Source: Idiomarina aquatica (GTDB lineage: Bacteria; Pseudomonadota; Gammaproteobacteria; Enterobacterales; Alteromonadaceae). From it: 64,000 nt of DNA. The stretch is taken from positions 868,001 through 932,000 of the forward strand of contig NZ_PIPS01000001.1 in assembly GCF_003987185.1 (NCBI RefSeq), in the 5' to 3' direction. The notes under the pieces are model-generated. The model was not told where the DNA came from. It ran no database searches and worked only from the letters and a program-made list of their open reading frames with translations. Position numbers and translations under genes: made by a program. Below are positions 34,738 to 44,643 of this stretch, one piece after another. Position 1 is the first letter of the stretch. Every line of letters starts with the position of its first letter.

Positions 34738-35928
34738 TTAAATACTCTGATAGTGCTCCATGGCCGCCCGAACTTTACCCATATAAGCACGAGTTTCCTG
34801 GTAAGGAAGTTTTTCTTCCAGCCGCTGATAAACTGCCTCTGGCGTCATCTGATTGATCACGTCGATAGCTTCTTGCACACTCTTTTCACCGCGAGGATGA
34901 AACGCTGTTGCCACGTTGCCGGCGCCGGTGTTGTATGCGGCAATCATGCAGTAAAGACGGCTTTCAGGGTTTTCAATTTGCTTCAGGTAACGATCCCGCA
35001 ACAAGGCCAGGTAGTTTCCACCAAACCGCATGTTTTGTGACGCTTCGAACAATACGTCAACACTCGGTGGCTGCTGTTTTCCATAAACCAGACGATTGAC
35101 ATCCAGGCCGGCGGTGCTGGGCACAATTTGCATCAACCCAAAAGCGGGAATGGGTGACTGCGCCAGTGGATTGAAGCTCGACTCGGTTTGCATGACCGCC
35201 ATGAGCAACGCAAACGGCAGGTTCAATTCCGTCACCACCTGGCGAGCATCTTCCATATAAGGTTTTGCCCGTTGGCTATACACACTGCCGCTGTTGAGGC
35301 TAATCGTCATCCGTTGAATGCGTTTCACCGTTGGTGGCGGTAATTGTTCTTGCTCAACGTTTTCCGGTGCCGTCGTTGCCGGTTGTTCCGATTCAACATC
35401 GGCGATGGTTTCCTGCACAACTTCAGCCGGCACTTCGGCCTGATCTTCGCTGGCTTCGATGGTTGCCTGTTGCAGTATGCCATCGACATCAGATTCAGGC
35501 ACCCAACTGGCCAGTACCGTTTGATCATTAGCAACCGGAATAGACTGTAGGATTGGATCGCGTTTTGCCTGCTCTGTTACCGGCGTTTCACTTAAGGCGG
35601 TTAACAGTGCTTCGACCTCCTTGATGTCGATAGCATCATCACTTAAACGCTCAACCACAATGCTGTTATCGGCGTAATCGATCACCGTTTTTTGTTGCAA
35701 ATCGTCGGAGTAATGCACGTACGTATCAGCATCTGAGATTTCAGCCTTATCACCCCACTGCGCTGTCACACGTTGCTTAAACGACTCGTAAGATTTTAAG
35801 TATTCAGCCTGGTAGTCCGTATAGCGTTGCTGATACTGTTGTTTAAACGCTTCGTAAGACTGCGTTGTCGCAGGCGTAGACACCACCATCAGTGTCGCTG
35901 CGCTGATTCCCAGATACCAATAGTTCAT
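34738..35928 (-). CDS. MltC-like lytic transglycosylase
   Basis: The 396-residue protein begins with a signal peptide-like stretch, then a DUF3393-like MltC prelude (YEAFKQQYQQRYTDYQAEYLKSYESFKQRV), a low-complexity acidic linker (about 140-200), and a lytic transglycosylase SLT domain: LLMAVMQTESSFNPLAQSPIPAFGLMQIVPSTAG, with catalytic Glu in QTESSFN, and MIAAYNTGAGNVATAF later. The first segment lacks a lipobox Cys, so it is probably periplasmic rather than lipidated, unlike E. coli MltC. It starts two bases after the upstream gene and is the last gene of a five-gene operon. Confidence 0.88.
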   Translation of the reverse strand: MNYWYLGISAATLMVVSTPATTQSYEAFKQQYQQRYTDYQAEYLKSYESFKQRVTAQWGDKAEISDADTYVHYSDDLQQKTVIDYADNSIVVERLSDDAIDIKEVEALLTALSETPVTEQAKRDPILQSIPVANDQTVLASWVPESDVDGILQQATIEASEDQAEVPAEVVQETIADVESEQPATTAPENVEQEQLPPPTVKRIQRMTISLNSGSVYSQRAKPYMEDARQVVTELNLPFALLMAVMQTESSFNPLAQSPIPAFGLMQIVPSTAGLDVNRLVYGKQQPPSVDVLFEASQNMRFGGNYLALLRDRYLKQIENPESRLYCMIAAYNTGAGNVATAFHPRGEKSVQEAIDVINQMTPEAVYQRLEEKLPYQETRAYMGKVRAAMEHYQSI

Positions 35929-35930
35929 GG

Positions 35931-36512
35931 TTATAGCTCTTCTCTGACTTGTTCGAGTTTTGACTTCGAATTATCAATCAAAAACTGCTGGAACAACTCC
36001 GGGTTTTCCGGATCAATCGGGTTATTAAACAAGCGGTCAACGTTTTCTTTGTAACCGGCCTCGTTTAAGCCTACCAACACATAAACACCACCGTTAGGGC
36101 TGGTTTGTGAACGATAAATACGGCTATAAACCACGTTCATTGCCAGTTCACTGAGCATGGTCTGTTCGATAGCGTCAACACTGACATTTTCGCCATTGGT
36201 GGTTTTATCGGCCGTGTAACGTTTGTACTCGGACGCGATCTGCTGAGCAAAGTTTTGTGCCAGACGATTACGAGCTTCCTGCGCGGCCACGTCTTTCATG
36301 AAACCCGGACCGGCCGATTTTTTCGGCGAAAAACCGACAGCCTGAACCCACACATCTTTTACCGGCTGTTCACAAATCCAGCCTGGTGCTTTATGGTCAG
36401 GAGCGTCCGGAAACACACAGGGGTCATAGCTTACTGGTTCACCACCATTACTGGCGCACCCGGAGAGTGCGCCAGCGGTGACGAATAAGCTGGTGATTAA
36501 CCACTTTTTCAT
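35931..36512 (-). CDS. LPP20-family lipoprotein
   Basis: The 193-residue protein has lipobox LSGCAS (Cys about residue 18) and an LPP20-like core: WICEQPVKDVWVQAVGFSPKK, AAQEARNRLAQNFAQQIASEYKRY, and GGVYVLVGLNEAGYKENVDRLF. LPP20-family members are outer-membrane or periplasmic lipoproteins of largely unknown function, some linked to flagellar assembly (FlgP). The ATG at 36512 is preferred to a GTG right after the previous stop because it starts the signal peptide. It has two extra Cys that may pair. Operon context suggests a role with the transglycosylase. Confidence 0.8.
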   Translation of the reverse strand: MKKWLITSLFVTAGALSGCASNGGEPVSYDPCVFPDAPDHKAPGWICEQPVKDVWVQAVGFSPKKSAGPGFMKDVAAQEARNRLAQNFAQQIASEYKRYTADKTTNGENVSVDAIEQTMLSELAMNVVYSRIYRSQTSPNGGVYVLVGLNEAGYKENVDRLFNNPIDPENPELFQQFLIDNSKSKLEQVREEL

Positions 36513-36524
36513 CGAGTATCTCAC

Positions 36525-37550
36525 TTATTTTATGATCTTGTTAATACAGAAGCCCGGTAACCAAGCATCGCCTTCACCGATTCCACACTCAGAGTGACGA
36601 AGCTGGATAACGTGACCGCGACGAATTTGATTGACCAAGTTTTTGTCGCTGACATAAACATAGGACATATCTGTGCCCACGCCCTCAACAATTTCACCCT
36701 CACCTAACTCAACCCGAGTGATTTTTTCTTTGGTGTACTCAGATGCCGGGATTTTCTCCATTTTGAAGATTTTTACTTTAGCACCGGCTTGTGCACCTTT
36801 TGATGTGCCCAGGTTAGTACGAAACAAGGTACCACTTTCACCGTCACGACGCTCCAGTACATAGAAGTTAGGCGCTAGCGGTGTTAACAGTTGATGCATG
36901 TTGCTTTCTACTGCATCCGTCGTCGCTTCATTCACCATACTGCTCATCGCACCGTCAGACAGAGGACAACGACTGTTGCTGGTTTCGGTGCTGGACAATT
37001 CGCTACCTTCAAATTTCCAGGTACCTACAGGCTGCATTGACGGCAGATAATACGCTTTTACATCAACGCTTGATGTTGCTTTAAAGTCACAGTGTGCAGG
37101 GTACACTTTGGTTTCACCGTCATCACGTTCGGTACGGCGTTCGGTAAAATCATAAGAGACACCCACGCTTTCGACTTTGGCCATAATCGCAATGTCTGCT
37201 GCCAGCACGCCTTGAGTGTTGTACCGGCCTTCTTCCTCAGCAACTATCAGCTCTTGCTGTAATTGACGGGCTAAATCACGGTCGATAACTTTATTGCCTG
37301 ACTTCAACAGCAGCGATTCGACCTGGCCATAGACTCTTTCGGCGATGCTGCTTGGTACGTCGCTGCTGTACTTAACCGGAGTAACCACTACACGGAAGCC
37401 GGGATCTCTCACCTGTTCTGGCGTTGGCATAACTTGCGCGTCAGGAAAGTTGACGACACGAGTTTCAGCCACTTTCGGACCTGAACTCATACAGCCAGTA
37501 AGTGCTAACGCCAGTGTTGAGATTGCGGTTGCTTTAATGAGGTTTTTCAT
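36525..37550 (-). CDS. CsgG/FlgT-like lipoprotein
   Basis: The 341-residue protein has lipobox LTGCMS (Cys about residue 20) and a domain layout like CsgG-related assembly proteins: VVVTPVKYSSDVPSSIAERVYGQVESLL, VIDRDLARQLQQELIVAEE, AADIAIMAKVESVGVSYDF, NFYVLERRDGESGTLFRTNLGTSKGAQAGAKVKIFKM. The last part, with GEGEIVEGVGTDMSYVYV and two Cys near the end, resembles the C-terminal region of FlgT-type proteins. It lies between the two LPP20 lipoproteins in one operon with gaps of 9-12 bases. Function unknown; an envelope assembly role is inferred. Confidence 0.75.
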   Translation of the reverse strand: MKNLIKATAISTLALALTGCMSSGPKVAETRVVNFPDAQVMPTPEQVRDPGFRVVVTPVKYSSDVPSSIAERVYGQVESLLLKSGNKVIDRDLARQLQQELIVAEEEGRYNTQGVLAADIAIMAKVESVGVSYDFTERRTERDDGETKVYPAHCDFKATSSVDVKAYYLPSMQPVGTWKFEGSELSSTETSNSRCPLSDGAMSSMVNEATTDAVESNMHQLLTPLAPNFYVLERRDGESGTLFRTNLGTSKGAQAGAKVKIFKMEKIPASEYTKEKITRVELGEGEIVEGVGTDMSYVYVSDKNLVNQIRRGHVIQLRHSECGIGEGDAWLPGFCINKIIK

Positions 37551-37559
37551 AACGATTCC

Positions 37560-38504
37560 CTAATTTAAGTTTTCAAAGCCTAAGGTTATCCAAAGACCTC
37601 TTTCCTTTAGATTATTAAGCGCTGTCGTGACGGCTCCCCGGTCAGCAGAACGACTGCTGCTCACCGACGACACTTTATTACTCCAGCTTTTGGTTTTAAG
37701 AAGCTGACCGCCTTCGGTAACGGAAAACTTCAGGTTCATTTCACTCACATACTGACCAAACATCTCTTTGCGAGCGATAGTGGCCGAGTGTTCTATCCAG
37801 GTTGGGCAGTTGCTGCGACAAATCGGCAATCCCTGCTCCGCCAGTTCCAGTTCCAACACTTCGTTGATCTGTGGCAGCTCACCTTTGATCCCGATACGTA
37901 AGGTGCTCTTGTCCAGTAATCCACTGACCGCCTGATATAAGCTAGGGCCAGCCTGATGGTCGCTGATACCGGTCAGGCGCGCTTCCAGTACGTCCGCCTG
38001 CTGTGCCTCTAACAGTACGTCTTTCAGTTGTAGGTAATCGTTTAATGTTGTCGCCGGGCCGCGTTGGATTTGCGGTACGATAAGTGCCTTTTGATTTTTT
38101 AACTGGCGCTGCCAGTCTGCAGCCAGTTTTTGCTTGTCCAGTCGCACCAGTACGCGAGTACCCGAACCTTCATCAGCGGTACGCAAAACGCTGTAATAAC
38201 CGAGTTGCATATCGGCAACCTGGGTCTTAATGGTACGGCGAATATCATCCGCGCTGATGCCTGACATATCCTGCGTATTGCGGCTCATTTCCGAGGCGAT
38301 GGTGGTGCCTAACTTGCCGGCAATGTTATTCAGCGCCAGTTCCTGCGCCTGTTGCTTAGTATATCCTTCACCCAGCCCATAAAAGTATTGTTCATCATCC
38401 ACCGGCGGCGAATTCCACCAGTCCTGCGCGATGGCTGCGCTGGTACTGCAGGCGCTGGTTGCCATGACAGCGACTGCTACTAACAAAGCTTTCAGGCGTA
38501 TCAT
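37560..38504 (-). CDS. LPP20-family lipoprotein (long)
   Basis: The 314-residue protein has lipobox TSACS (Cys about residue 20) and LPP20 features: WWNSPPVDDEQYFYGLGEGYTKQQAQELALNNIAGKLGTTIASEM, then MQLGYYSVLRTADEGSGTRVLVRLDKQKLAADW. A second half of about 150 residues is extra and has ICRSNCPTW. It starts three bases after the upstream gene's stop. Confidence 0.78.
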   Translation of the reverse strand: MIRLKALLVAVAVMATSACSTSAAIAQDWWNSPPVDDEQYFYGLGEGYTKQQAQELALNNIAGKLGTTIASEMSRNTQDMSGISADDIRRTIKTQVADMQLGYYSVLRTADEGSGTRVLVRLDKQKLAADWQRQLKNQKALIVPQIQRGPATTLNDYLQLKDVLLEAQQADVLEARLTGISDHQAGPSLYQAVSGLLDKSTLRIGIKGELPQINEVLELELAEQGLPICRSNCPTWIEHSATIARKEMFGQYVSEMNLKFSVTEGGQLLKTKSWSNKVSSVSSSRSADRGAVTTALNNLKERGLWITLGFENLN

Positions 38505-38507
38505 CGA

Positions 38508-39320
38508 TTAACTCTCCTGGCCAAAATAGGCTTTAAACTCATACCGCGTCAGCACCATTTCTGCGGCCTGCTCCAGGCTTAACCGGCCTAATACATAGGT
38601 ATTTGGGCGCTGCTGTTCGCGTAACTGGGTTAACTGCGTGCGCAACAGCTCGGTATCGTCCAAGGCGTAGGCGTCACTGATGCGGTTAAGGGTTTCTGCG
38701 ATGGGTTGTACCTTGCGCTCAGAATCGCGGTGATCCGCTCCATACTCGACATAAGCAAGATAACGGTTATAGAACAGTCCTTCGCGCGCCAGCTGTTTTT
38801 GTTCCATGTAGTAATGAATGTTGGCGGCATCGGCTGTAAACACACCGGCAAAGTCTTGCATTTGAGCAAAGCTTTGCTCACCCAGCGTTAAGTCTGAAAA
38901 TGTAATCGGCGGATGAAATGCCGGCCGCAGCGAGGTGACGGTGTAGCCGGTTACCTGATTTTGACGAACCGCCAGGGTCAGCATAAATTTGGGATGTTGG
39001 TAATAGCGGTATTGCGTATCGGCTTCGAGCGAGCTGCTCTTGATCAGCTTCGCGACACCGAACACCTGTTCAAGGTACTCTAAGTTACCACCGACCCGCA
39101 CTTCGGATAGCATCTCCAACTCGACCTCATCGGTGAAGTGGGTGATGAATCCCTGGTAAGTGTCGATGAGTAGATCCCGCGTGTCGACCCATTGCCCCAT
39201 GGCGATGAGCGGTAACGACACCGTAACGATAATACGTGCCAGTTTCTTCCAGAATCCCGGCGGCTGCGCCGAGTTAGCGGCGGTATCGGTTGGGGTCGAT
39301 GACGACGGTTCACCTTGCAT
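38508..39320 (-). CDS. Membrane-anchored protein, possibly ETEC_3214-like
   Basis: The 270-residue protein has a short Pro/Ser/Thr-rich cytoplasmic start, one membrane helix (about residues 27-45, LARIIVTVSLPLIAMGQW), and a soluble part with LEMLSEVRVGGNLEYLEQVFGVAKLIKSSS and VTGYTVTSLRPAFHPPI. The sequence recalls the family named after ETEC_3214, but I am not certain. It is the first gene of the five-gene operon, three bases ahead of the long LPP20 gene. Confidence 0.55.
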   Translation of the reverse strand: MQGEPSSSTPTDTAANSAQPPGFWKKLARIIVTVSLPLIAMGQWVDTRDLLIDTYQGFITHFTDEVELEMLSEVRVGGNLEYLEQVFGVAKLIKSSSLEADTQYRYYQHPKFMLTLAVRQNQVTGYTVTSLRPAFHPPITFSDLTLGEQSFAQMQDFAGVFTADAANIHYYMEQKQLAREGLFYNRYLAYVEYGADHRDSERKVQPIAETLNRISDAYALDDTELLRTQLTQLREQQRPNTYVLGRLSLEQAAEMVLTRYEFKAYFGQES

Positions 39321-39426
39321 ATGTGGGGCTTCCCTGCTTTACTGTTTCTTTACAAATCTTTACGTTGCAAGGGTATTTTAATGTACGATAAAGTGCAACA
39401 TTAAATGTTAAAAATTCATACAAACT

Positions 39427-41091
39427 TCAACGTTCCCATCCACTTAATTCCGGCCGATGCAAATAAAACCCTTGTAAGAAATCCACATTAAGCAGGCGCA
39501 GGCGCTCTAAAATGGCGTGACTGCTGACAAATTCAGCAATGGTCTTGATGTTAAGATTACGAGCCATATCGACAATGCTTTTCGTCACCAGGTAACTTTG
39601 CTCATTATCGACAATGCCGCTGATGATGGAGCCATCAATTTTTATGTACTCCGGCTTTAACTGCACCAGATAAACGAAGTTGGAATAGCCACTGCCAAAA
39701 TCATCGATGGCGATGGTCGCGCCGAACGTTCGCACACGGTCGATAAACTCACTGACCCGGGCAAAGTCATTGACCGCCTCCGATTCGGTAATTTCAAAAA
39801 TAATGCGCTGCCCACCATAGTGCAGTAATTGCTGTTCGATAAAAGCCACGGTGTCGGTGTCCAAAATATCCTGAATACATAAGTTAACGGACACCTTACA
39901 ACGGTTGTGGCCGGCAAATTCCAATGCGCGAACGACCATTTCTTTGGTCAGTTCGGCGTAGTAACGGGTCTTTTTCAGGTGATCGAGAAATTCCAACGGC
40001 GAAACCACGCGGCCATTGCGCAGTTTTATCCGTGCCAGTGCTTCGTATTTGTCGTTACCGGTGCCTGGGTCTTTAGCGCTGCACATCTTGTGGAAACAAG
40101 CGAGCAAGCGGCCGTCCCGTAGCGCCTCCTTGATTTCCTCGACCCAACAGAAGGCATTATCACCACTGTCACTGCCATCTTTTATCACCACCGCTCGGCC
40201 ATAAAACTTAGTTTTGGAGTCAGCCACCGCGCTTTCGGCGTAAGCAAGCGCCCGGCTCGGTGAAATACCGATACCGACGGTTAACTGAATATCGCAGTCA
40301 ATGTCATTAAACAGAATGTCTTTATGTTCGAGTTCGTACTTAACCTGCTCTACCATCAGGCAGAACTCGTGCTTTTGCAGGCGCTGGCGGGGCCGAATCG
40401 CAAAACAAGCGCCATTTAAGCGATACACTTTTACCTCGTAGCTTTGCTCTAATAGCTTGAATTGCTCGCCCAGCTTGCGGATATAGACATCACCGATGTC
40501 GATCCCCCAGTAGTCGTTAAACAGTTTGAAGTTGCGAAGGTCAAACACCGCGGCCGCCCCCACTTTGCATTCTTTCAGTTCATTAAGGAGCGCCATGCGA
40601 TTAGGCAACCCGGTGAGATCATCGGTTAGCTGCTCCCTTAACTGGTGACGTACTTCTATGATGTCAGTGACGTCATTACGAATACTCAGAAATTGAGTGA
40701 TCTCGCCGTTGTCATCCAGCACCGGCAGGATGACGCTTTTAACGTAGTAAGCACTACCGTCTTTGCGCAGATTTTTTATCAGGCCACGCCAGGGTTTCCT
40801 GTTACTGATCGTCTGCCACAGTTGTTCAAACACCCGCTGCGACATATCCGGATGGCGAACGACATTGTGCTTTTGCCCAATCAGCTCGCTGCGCTCATAG
40901 CCACTGATTCGAACGAACTGTTCATTGACATAGGTAATCACACCATCCCGATCTGTGATCGAGACAATGGCGCTGTAATCCAGAGCGCGCAGAAAATGTT
41001 GCAGTAAATCAATACTGAGTGACTCATAGGGATCGTCGATATAATCGGCCAGTGAGTACAAACTTGATGCCGAGTTAGTGAGCTGTTTCAT
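39427..41091 (-). CDS. PAS-GGDEF-EAL protein with degenerate GGDEF
   Basis: The 554-residue cytoplasmic protein begins at the ATG at 41091, which overlaps the end of the chemoreceptor gene by 17 bases. It has a PAS domain (about residues 45-140: [34 protein letters not shown]), a GGDEF domain (DDLTGLPNR start) whose catalytic motif is NGACF, so no cyclase activity is expected, and an EAL domain with most catalytic residues intact: [60 protein letters not shown]. It probably hydrolyses c-di-GMP in response to the PAS signal. The PAS sensor is very like the one in the adjacent chemoreceptor. Confidence 0.9.
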   Translation of the reverse strand: MKQLTNSASSLYSLADYIDDPYESLSIDLLQHFLRALDYSAIVSITDRDGVITYVNEQFVRISGYERSELIGQKHNVVRHPDMSQRVFEQLWQTISNRKPWRGLIKNLRKDGSAYYVKSVILPVLDDNGEITQFLSIRNDVTDIIEVRHQLREQLTDDLTGLPNRMALLNELKECKVGAAAVFDLRNFKLFNDYWGIDIGDVYIRKLGEQFKLLEQSYEVKVYRLNGACFAIRPRQRLQKHEFCLMVEQVKYELEHKDILFNDIDCDIQLTVGIGISPSRALAYAESAVADSKTKFYGRAVVIKDGSDSGDNAFCWVEEIKEALRDGRLLACFHKMCSAKDPGTGNDKYEALARIKLRNGRVVSPLEFLDHLKKTRYYAELTKEMVVRALEFAGHNRCKVSVNLCIQDILDTDTVAFIEQQLLHYGGQRIIFEITESEAVNDFARVSEFIDRVRTFGATIAIDDFGSGYSNFVYLVQLKPEYIKIDGSIISGIVDNEQSYLVTKSIVDMARNLNIKTIAEFVSSHAILERLRLLNVDFLQGFYLHRPELSGWER

Positions 41092-42679
41092 GCGCAACGC
41101 CCTGTTGTGCTTCCCAAAATTGAAGGGTGAGTTTGTCCAGTTGATTGGCAAATTCGACCGTGCGATGGCTGACCTCGCGACTGAGCTGAACCGCCTCAAG
41201 ATTTTCCTGCGCACTGGCGCGGATACCGGCGACCGAGTCCTGTACGCTGTCGCAGGCCTGTTGCTGTTGCTCTACCGCGCTGACAACCTGTTCGGTCAAA
41301 GCACTAACGCGGCTGATGGCGTCCACCACGGTGGTTAAATAGTGTGCCGCCTGTTGGCTGCTCTCAACACTATCGGCCGCCATCGTCTCCCCTTGTTGCA
41401 TGGTGGTCACTGCCTGTTGCACCGATTGTTGCAGTTGCTCAATAACACCGCGGATGTCAGCCGTTGACTCCTGCGTGCGGTTTGCCAGCGAGCGCACTTC
41501 ATCGGCAACCACGGCAAAACCACGCCCCGAGTCGCCCGCGCGCGCAGCCTCAATAGCAGCATTTAGCGCCAACAGATTAGTTTGCTCGGCAATACTAAGG
41601 ATGACATCAAGGATTTGTTCAATGTCCTGACTGCGCTGCGAGACCGTCGATATCACCGATGACGCCTGTTGCAGTTGTTGCGTCAATTGCTGGATTGACT
41701 GTTCGGTCGCCTGAATCACAGCTTGACCATCTTCGGCGGTTTGTAACCCGCGTTGCGTGGCATCCGCGGTTTGCCGGGTACTACTAGCAACTTCATGCGC
41801 GCCCTGCTGCATCTGTTCCAGCGCTGTCACCACCGCGTCGGTCTGCTGTAGCTGGCTTTTACTGCCGGTTTCCGACTGCATAACCGCACTGCTAAGGCTC
41901 GACGCATTATCGGACAAGGCCAGTGAGGTGTCGTGGATACGGCCAATCAGTGCCGAATTTTCAGCCTCCAATTTCTTCAGCGCCAGCAATAAATTGCCGG
42001 CCTCGGTATTGTTGCCGGTGTAGATGTAACGCGCGACGGGATCATCAATCACGTCTTTCGCTTTACTGACCGCCTCACGGTAGGGTTGCCAGGTCATAAT
42101 GACGAGCACAATCGATAAACAGACCGCAGCTAAGACACTCAAACTAAACATGGTTAACGACGGGGCAATAATAAGGCTGGCAGCGGGGATAAAGTAAGGT
42201 AGCAGGACACTGAGTAACAGCCGGATGTGGGTTGGCATGGCATCAGCAAGCTTCCTCACCCGCCGCCCTTGGTTGAGTGTCCGATAGATGTCGCTTGCCC
42301 GCTTTACCCAAATCGATTGCGCTTTGCGCCGCACCGACTGATATTCGGTAACTTTGCCGTTGTTTTTAATGGGGGTAACAAAGGCATCAACCCAGTAGTG
42401 GTCACCGTTTTTACAGCGGTTTTTCACCAGTCCCATCCACGACTGACCTTGCTTGAGGTTATCCCAGAGCATCTTGAACGCCTGCTTCGGCATGTCGGGA
42501 TGACGAACGATGTTATGGCCATGACCAATCAACTCGTCACGCTGAAAACCGCTGATGTCAACGAAGTCCTGATTAACGTAAGTTATCTGGCCTTTTAGGT
42601 TCGTTGTTGACAGGATGTTTGCGCGTGCCGAAAAGGTTTGTTCAACACCGGTCACTGTTGCCTGTTTTGGCGTAGGCAT
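41075..42679 (-). CDS. Aer-like PAS methyl-accepting chemotaxis protein
   Basis: The 534-residue receptor has an N-terminal cytoplasmic PAS domain (about 20-125: [35 protein letters not shown], typical of Aer), two hydrophobic segments (about 150-200) anchoring it to the inner membrane with no periplasmic loop, and a long signalling coiled coil. The kinase-contact tip [35 protein letters not shown] is fully conserved. It would sense redox or oxygen via FAD or another PAS cofactor and feed CheA. It overlaps the PAS-GGDEF-EAL gene by 17 bases, so the two are co-translated. Confidence 0.93.
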   Translation of the reverse strand: MPTPKQATVTGVEQTFSARANILSTTNLKGQITYVNQDFVDISGFQRDELIGHGHNIVRHPDMPKQAFKMLWDNLKQGQSWMGLVKNRCKNGDHYWVDAFVTPIKNNGKVTEYQSVRRKAQSIWVKRASDIYRTLNQGRRVRKLADAMPTHIRLLLSVLLPYFIPAASLIIAPSLTMFSLSVLAAVCLSIVLVIMTWQPYREAVSKAKDVIDDPVARYIYTGNNTEAGNLLLALKKLEAENSALIGRIHDTSLALSDNASSLSSAVMQSETGSKSQLQQTDAVVTALEQMQQGAHEVASSTRQTADATQRGLQTAEDGQAVIQATEQSIQQLTQQLQQASSVISTVSQRSQDIEQILDVILSIAEQTNLLALNAAIEAARAGDSGRGFAVVADEVRSLANRTQESTADIRGVIEQLQQSVQQAVTTMQQGETMAADSVESSQQAAHYLTTVVDAISRVSALTEQVVSAVEQQQQACDSVQDSVAGIRASAQENLEAVQLSREVSHRTVEFANQLDKLTLQFWEAQQGVAHETAH

Positions 42680-42792
42680 AAGAGTCCCCTAATAACCCTG
42701 TACAAAATATGGACTTAGTAATTTACTAGAGGTTTGACGTTAAAAAAACGTTAATTAGGTGTTATCAGGGATGAAGTTGACGTAGATCAGGA

Positions 42793-43038
42793 CGTACCGT
42801 GCGCCTTTGGCGCACGTTGTTAACCATTAAACCGCAGAGGCCGCTGAGAGCGCGGAGAAAACCTCTTAATATGGAAAACCCAATCGTTCCGGCTTTGATT
42901 TTGAGGGCGGGCCAAGCGCCCATCACCAGCACCGGTGGTGATACGGTCCGGGAAGCTGTTCGTTTTAAAATTAAAACCTCTGCGTTCTCTGTGCCCTCTG
43001 CGGTGAAAAGGTAGTGTCGCGCCATAGGCGCGACGTAC
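42793..43038. repeat. Family D element, copy 3, between two family B hairpins
   Basis: A hairpin (GTACCGTGCGCC/GGCGCACG, about 42793-42816), the MITE-like element (42829-43005, opening CCGCAGAGGCCGCTGAGAG and closing CCCTCTGCGGTG, with the same GGAAAACCCA core) and a second hairpin (GTAGTGTCGCGCC/GGCGCGACGTAC, 43011-43038) fill the spacer between the chemoreceptor and M20 genes. The element is more diverged from copies 1 and 2 than they are from each other. Confidence 0.8.
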
Positions 43039-43043
43039 CGTTG

Positions 43044-44339
43044 TTACATGGACTCTAGTGCCCAGTTGACGTAGAGGTCGACACCGGTGCGCAGTGCGTC
43101 CTCATCGGCATAAAAATACGGCGAGTGGTTAGACGGCGCTTCGTCCATGTCTTGATCCGGCGGAGTTACCCCGAGGAAAACAAACATTCCCGGTACTTCC
43201 AGTGCATAAAACGAAAAGTCCTCTGCCCCGGTCACCAACGGCACTTCACGCACCTTATCCGCACCGGCAATGCGCTTGGTGATCGGCAACATTTCCTCGA
43301 CCAACTCCGGGTTGTTGACCGTTACCGGATACCCCAAGTCAATCTTGACCTCGGCCTCAGCGCCGTTAGCCATCGCAACATGCTTAGCGGTATGCTCAAG
43401 CTTTTCGTGGATGTCTGCACGAATGTCCATATCGAAGTTACGAATAGTACCTATCATGGTTACTTCGTCAGGAATGATGTTGTTGCGAACGCCGCCTTCA
43501 ACAATACCGTAGCTCAGCACCGCCGGCGCTTTGGTGATGTCAGACTGGCGACTGATGATGGTTTGCGAGCTGTTGATGATCTGCGCTGACGTCACAATAG
43601 GATCAACCCCACCCCAAGGCCGTGAACCGTGGGTTTGAACGCCTTTAACCTTAATTTCAAATTTATCAGACGAAGCCATCAGCGGGCCTTTGCGATAACC
43701 GATGTGACCGGTCGGGAAGCCGCCCCAAACATGGATTCCAAATACGCGCTCCGGCTTGTAGCCTGGGAATACGTTAGTGAACAAGCCTTCTTCCAGCATC
43801 AGCTCGGCACCACCCTCTTCACCTTCCGGGGCGCCTTCTTCTGCCGGCTGGAAGATAAACAGTACGTTACCGTTAAGCTGATCTTTCATTTTCACCAGTT
43901 GTTCGGCTGCGCCCATCAGCATGGCAACGTGGGTGTCGTGACCACAGGCGTGCATGACGCCAACGTCGTTACCACGGTAGGTTGACGTAACGGTCGATTT
44001 AAACGGCACATCGGTTTTTTCCGTTACCGGCAGCGCGTCCATATCAGCCCGCAAGGCGATGGTTGGCCCATCACCGTTGCCTTTGAGCAACGCGGCGACA
44101 CCGGTATGTGCAATACCGGTTTTCACCTCCAGCCCCAGCGACTGCAAATGATTGGCGATGTATTTAGCGGTTTCGTATTCACGGTTACCGAGTTCCGGGT
44201 TGGCGTGAATATGACGACGCCATTCGATGACTTTTGCTTCGAGTGTGTCATCAATGGCAACCGGTGATTGCTGTGCCGCAGCCTGAGGAGCCGCAAAAGA
44301 AACGGCGCTAATGGCCGCCGCAAGTAAGAGCTTTTTCAT
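43044..44339 (-). CDS. Exported M20D-family amidohydrolase
   Basis: The 431-residue protein has a signal peptide (MKKLLLAAAISAVSFAAPQAAAQQ) and an M20 amidohydrolase: WRRHIHANPELGNREYETAKYIANHL, TIALRADMDALPVTE, GVMHACGHDTHVAMLMGAAEQL (metal ligands Cys and His), FQPAEEGAPEGEEGG with the catalytic Glu, and SFYALEVPGMFVFLG near the end. Such enzymes remove acyl groups from amino acids or peptides (hippurate hydrolase/IAA-amino acid hydrolase type). The export signal suggests periplasmic substrates. GGGAGAA precedes the ATG. Confidence 0.9.
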   Translation of the reverse strand: MKKLLLAAAISAVSFAAPQAAAQQSPVAIDDTLEAKVIEWRRHIHANPELGNREYETAKYIANHLQSLGLEVKTGIAHTGVAALLKGNGDGPTIALRADMDALPVTEKTDVPFKSTVTSTYRGNDVGVMHACGHDTHVAMLMGAAEQLVKMKDQLNGNVLFIFQPAEEGAPEGEEGGAELMLEEGLFTNVFPGYKPERVFGIHVWGGFPTGHIGYRKGPLMASSDKFEIKVKGVQTHGSRPWGGVDPIVTSAQIINSSQTIISRQSDITKAPAVLSYGIVEGGVRNNIIPDEVTMIGTIRNFDMDIRADIHEKLEHTAKHVAMANGAEAEVKIDLGYPVTVNNPELVEEMLPITKRIAGADKVREVPLVTGAEDFSFYALEVPGMFVFLGVTPPDQDMDEAPSNHSPYFYADEDALRTGVDLYVNWALESM

Positions 44340-44412
44340 TGTTATTCTCCCTGGATGATCTGCAATCATCTTAGGGGGAAAACAACGAATCTGCAATCAA
44401 CGATTGGCAAGG

Positions 44413-44642
44413 GTAGCTTGCGCCTTTGGCGCAAGGGCAGCGGTAGTAACAAGCAGGCTTTACAGGCTCTGTTGCTCCCGCGGCAGGGGGACGCTGCAAG
44501 CCCACACGGATGTGCTCGTGGCGGTTCCTGGTCAAACCCCCTCGAGCTCTGGCAGAAGCGGGCTTGCTTTAGGGCCCACCCTTGCGCCAAAGGCGCAAGC
44601 TACCGCCAAAGGCGCGAGCTGCCGCCAAAGGCGCGAGCTACG
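44413..44642. repeat. REPIN-like pair of family B units with a 145-bp core
   Basis: Outer inverted units GTAGCTTGCGCC...GGCGCAAG (44413-44435) and CTTGCGCC...GGCGCAAGCTAC (44581-44603) enclose about 145 bp of non-coding sequence that is not palindromic; two partial units (CGCCAAAGGCGCGAGCT) then run to the tadA stop. The core contains GGCGGTTCCTGGTC and CTCGAGCTCTGGCAG and shows no coding frame I trust. Confidence 0.75.
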
Positions 44643-44643
44643 G

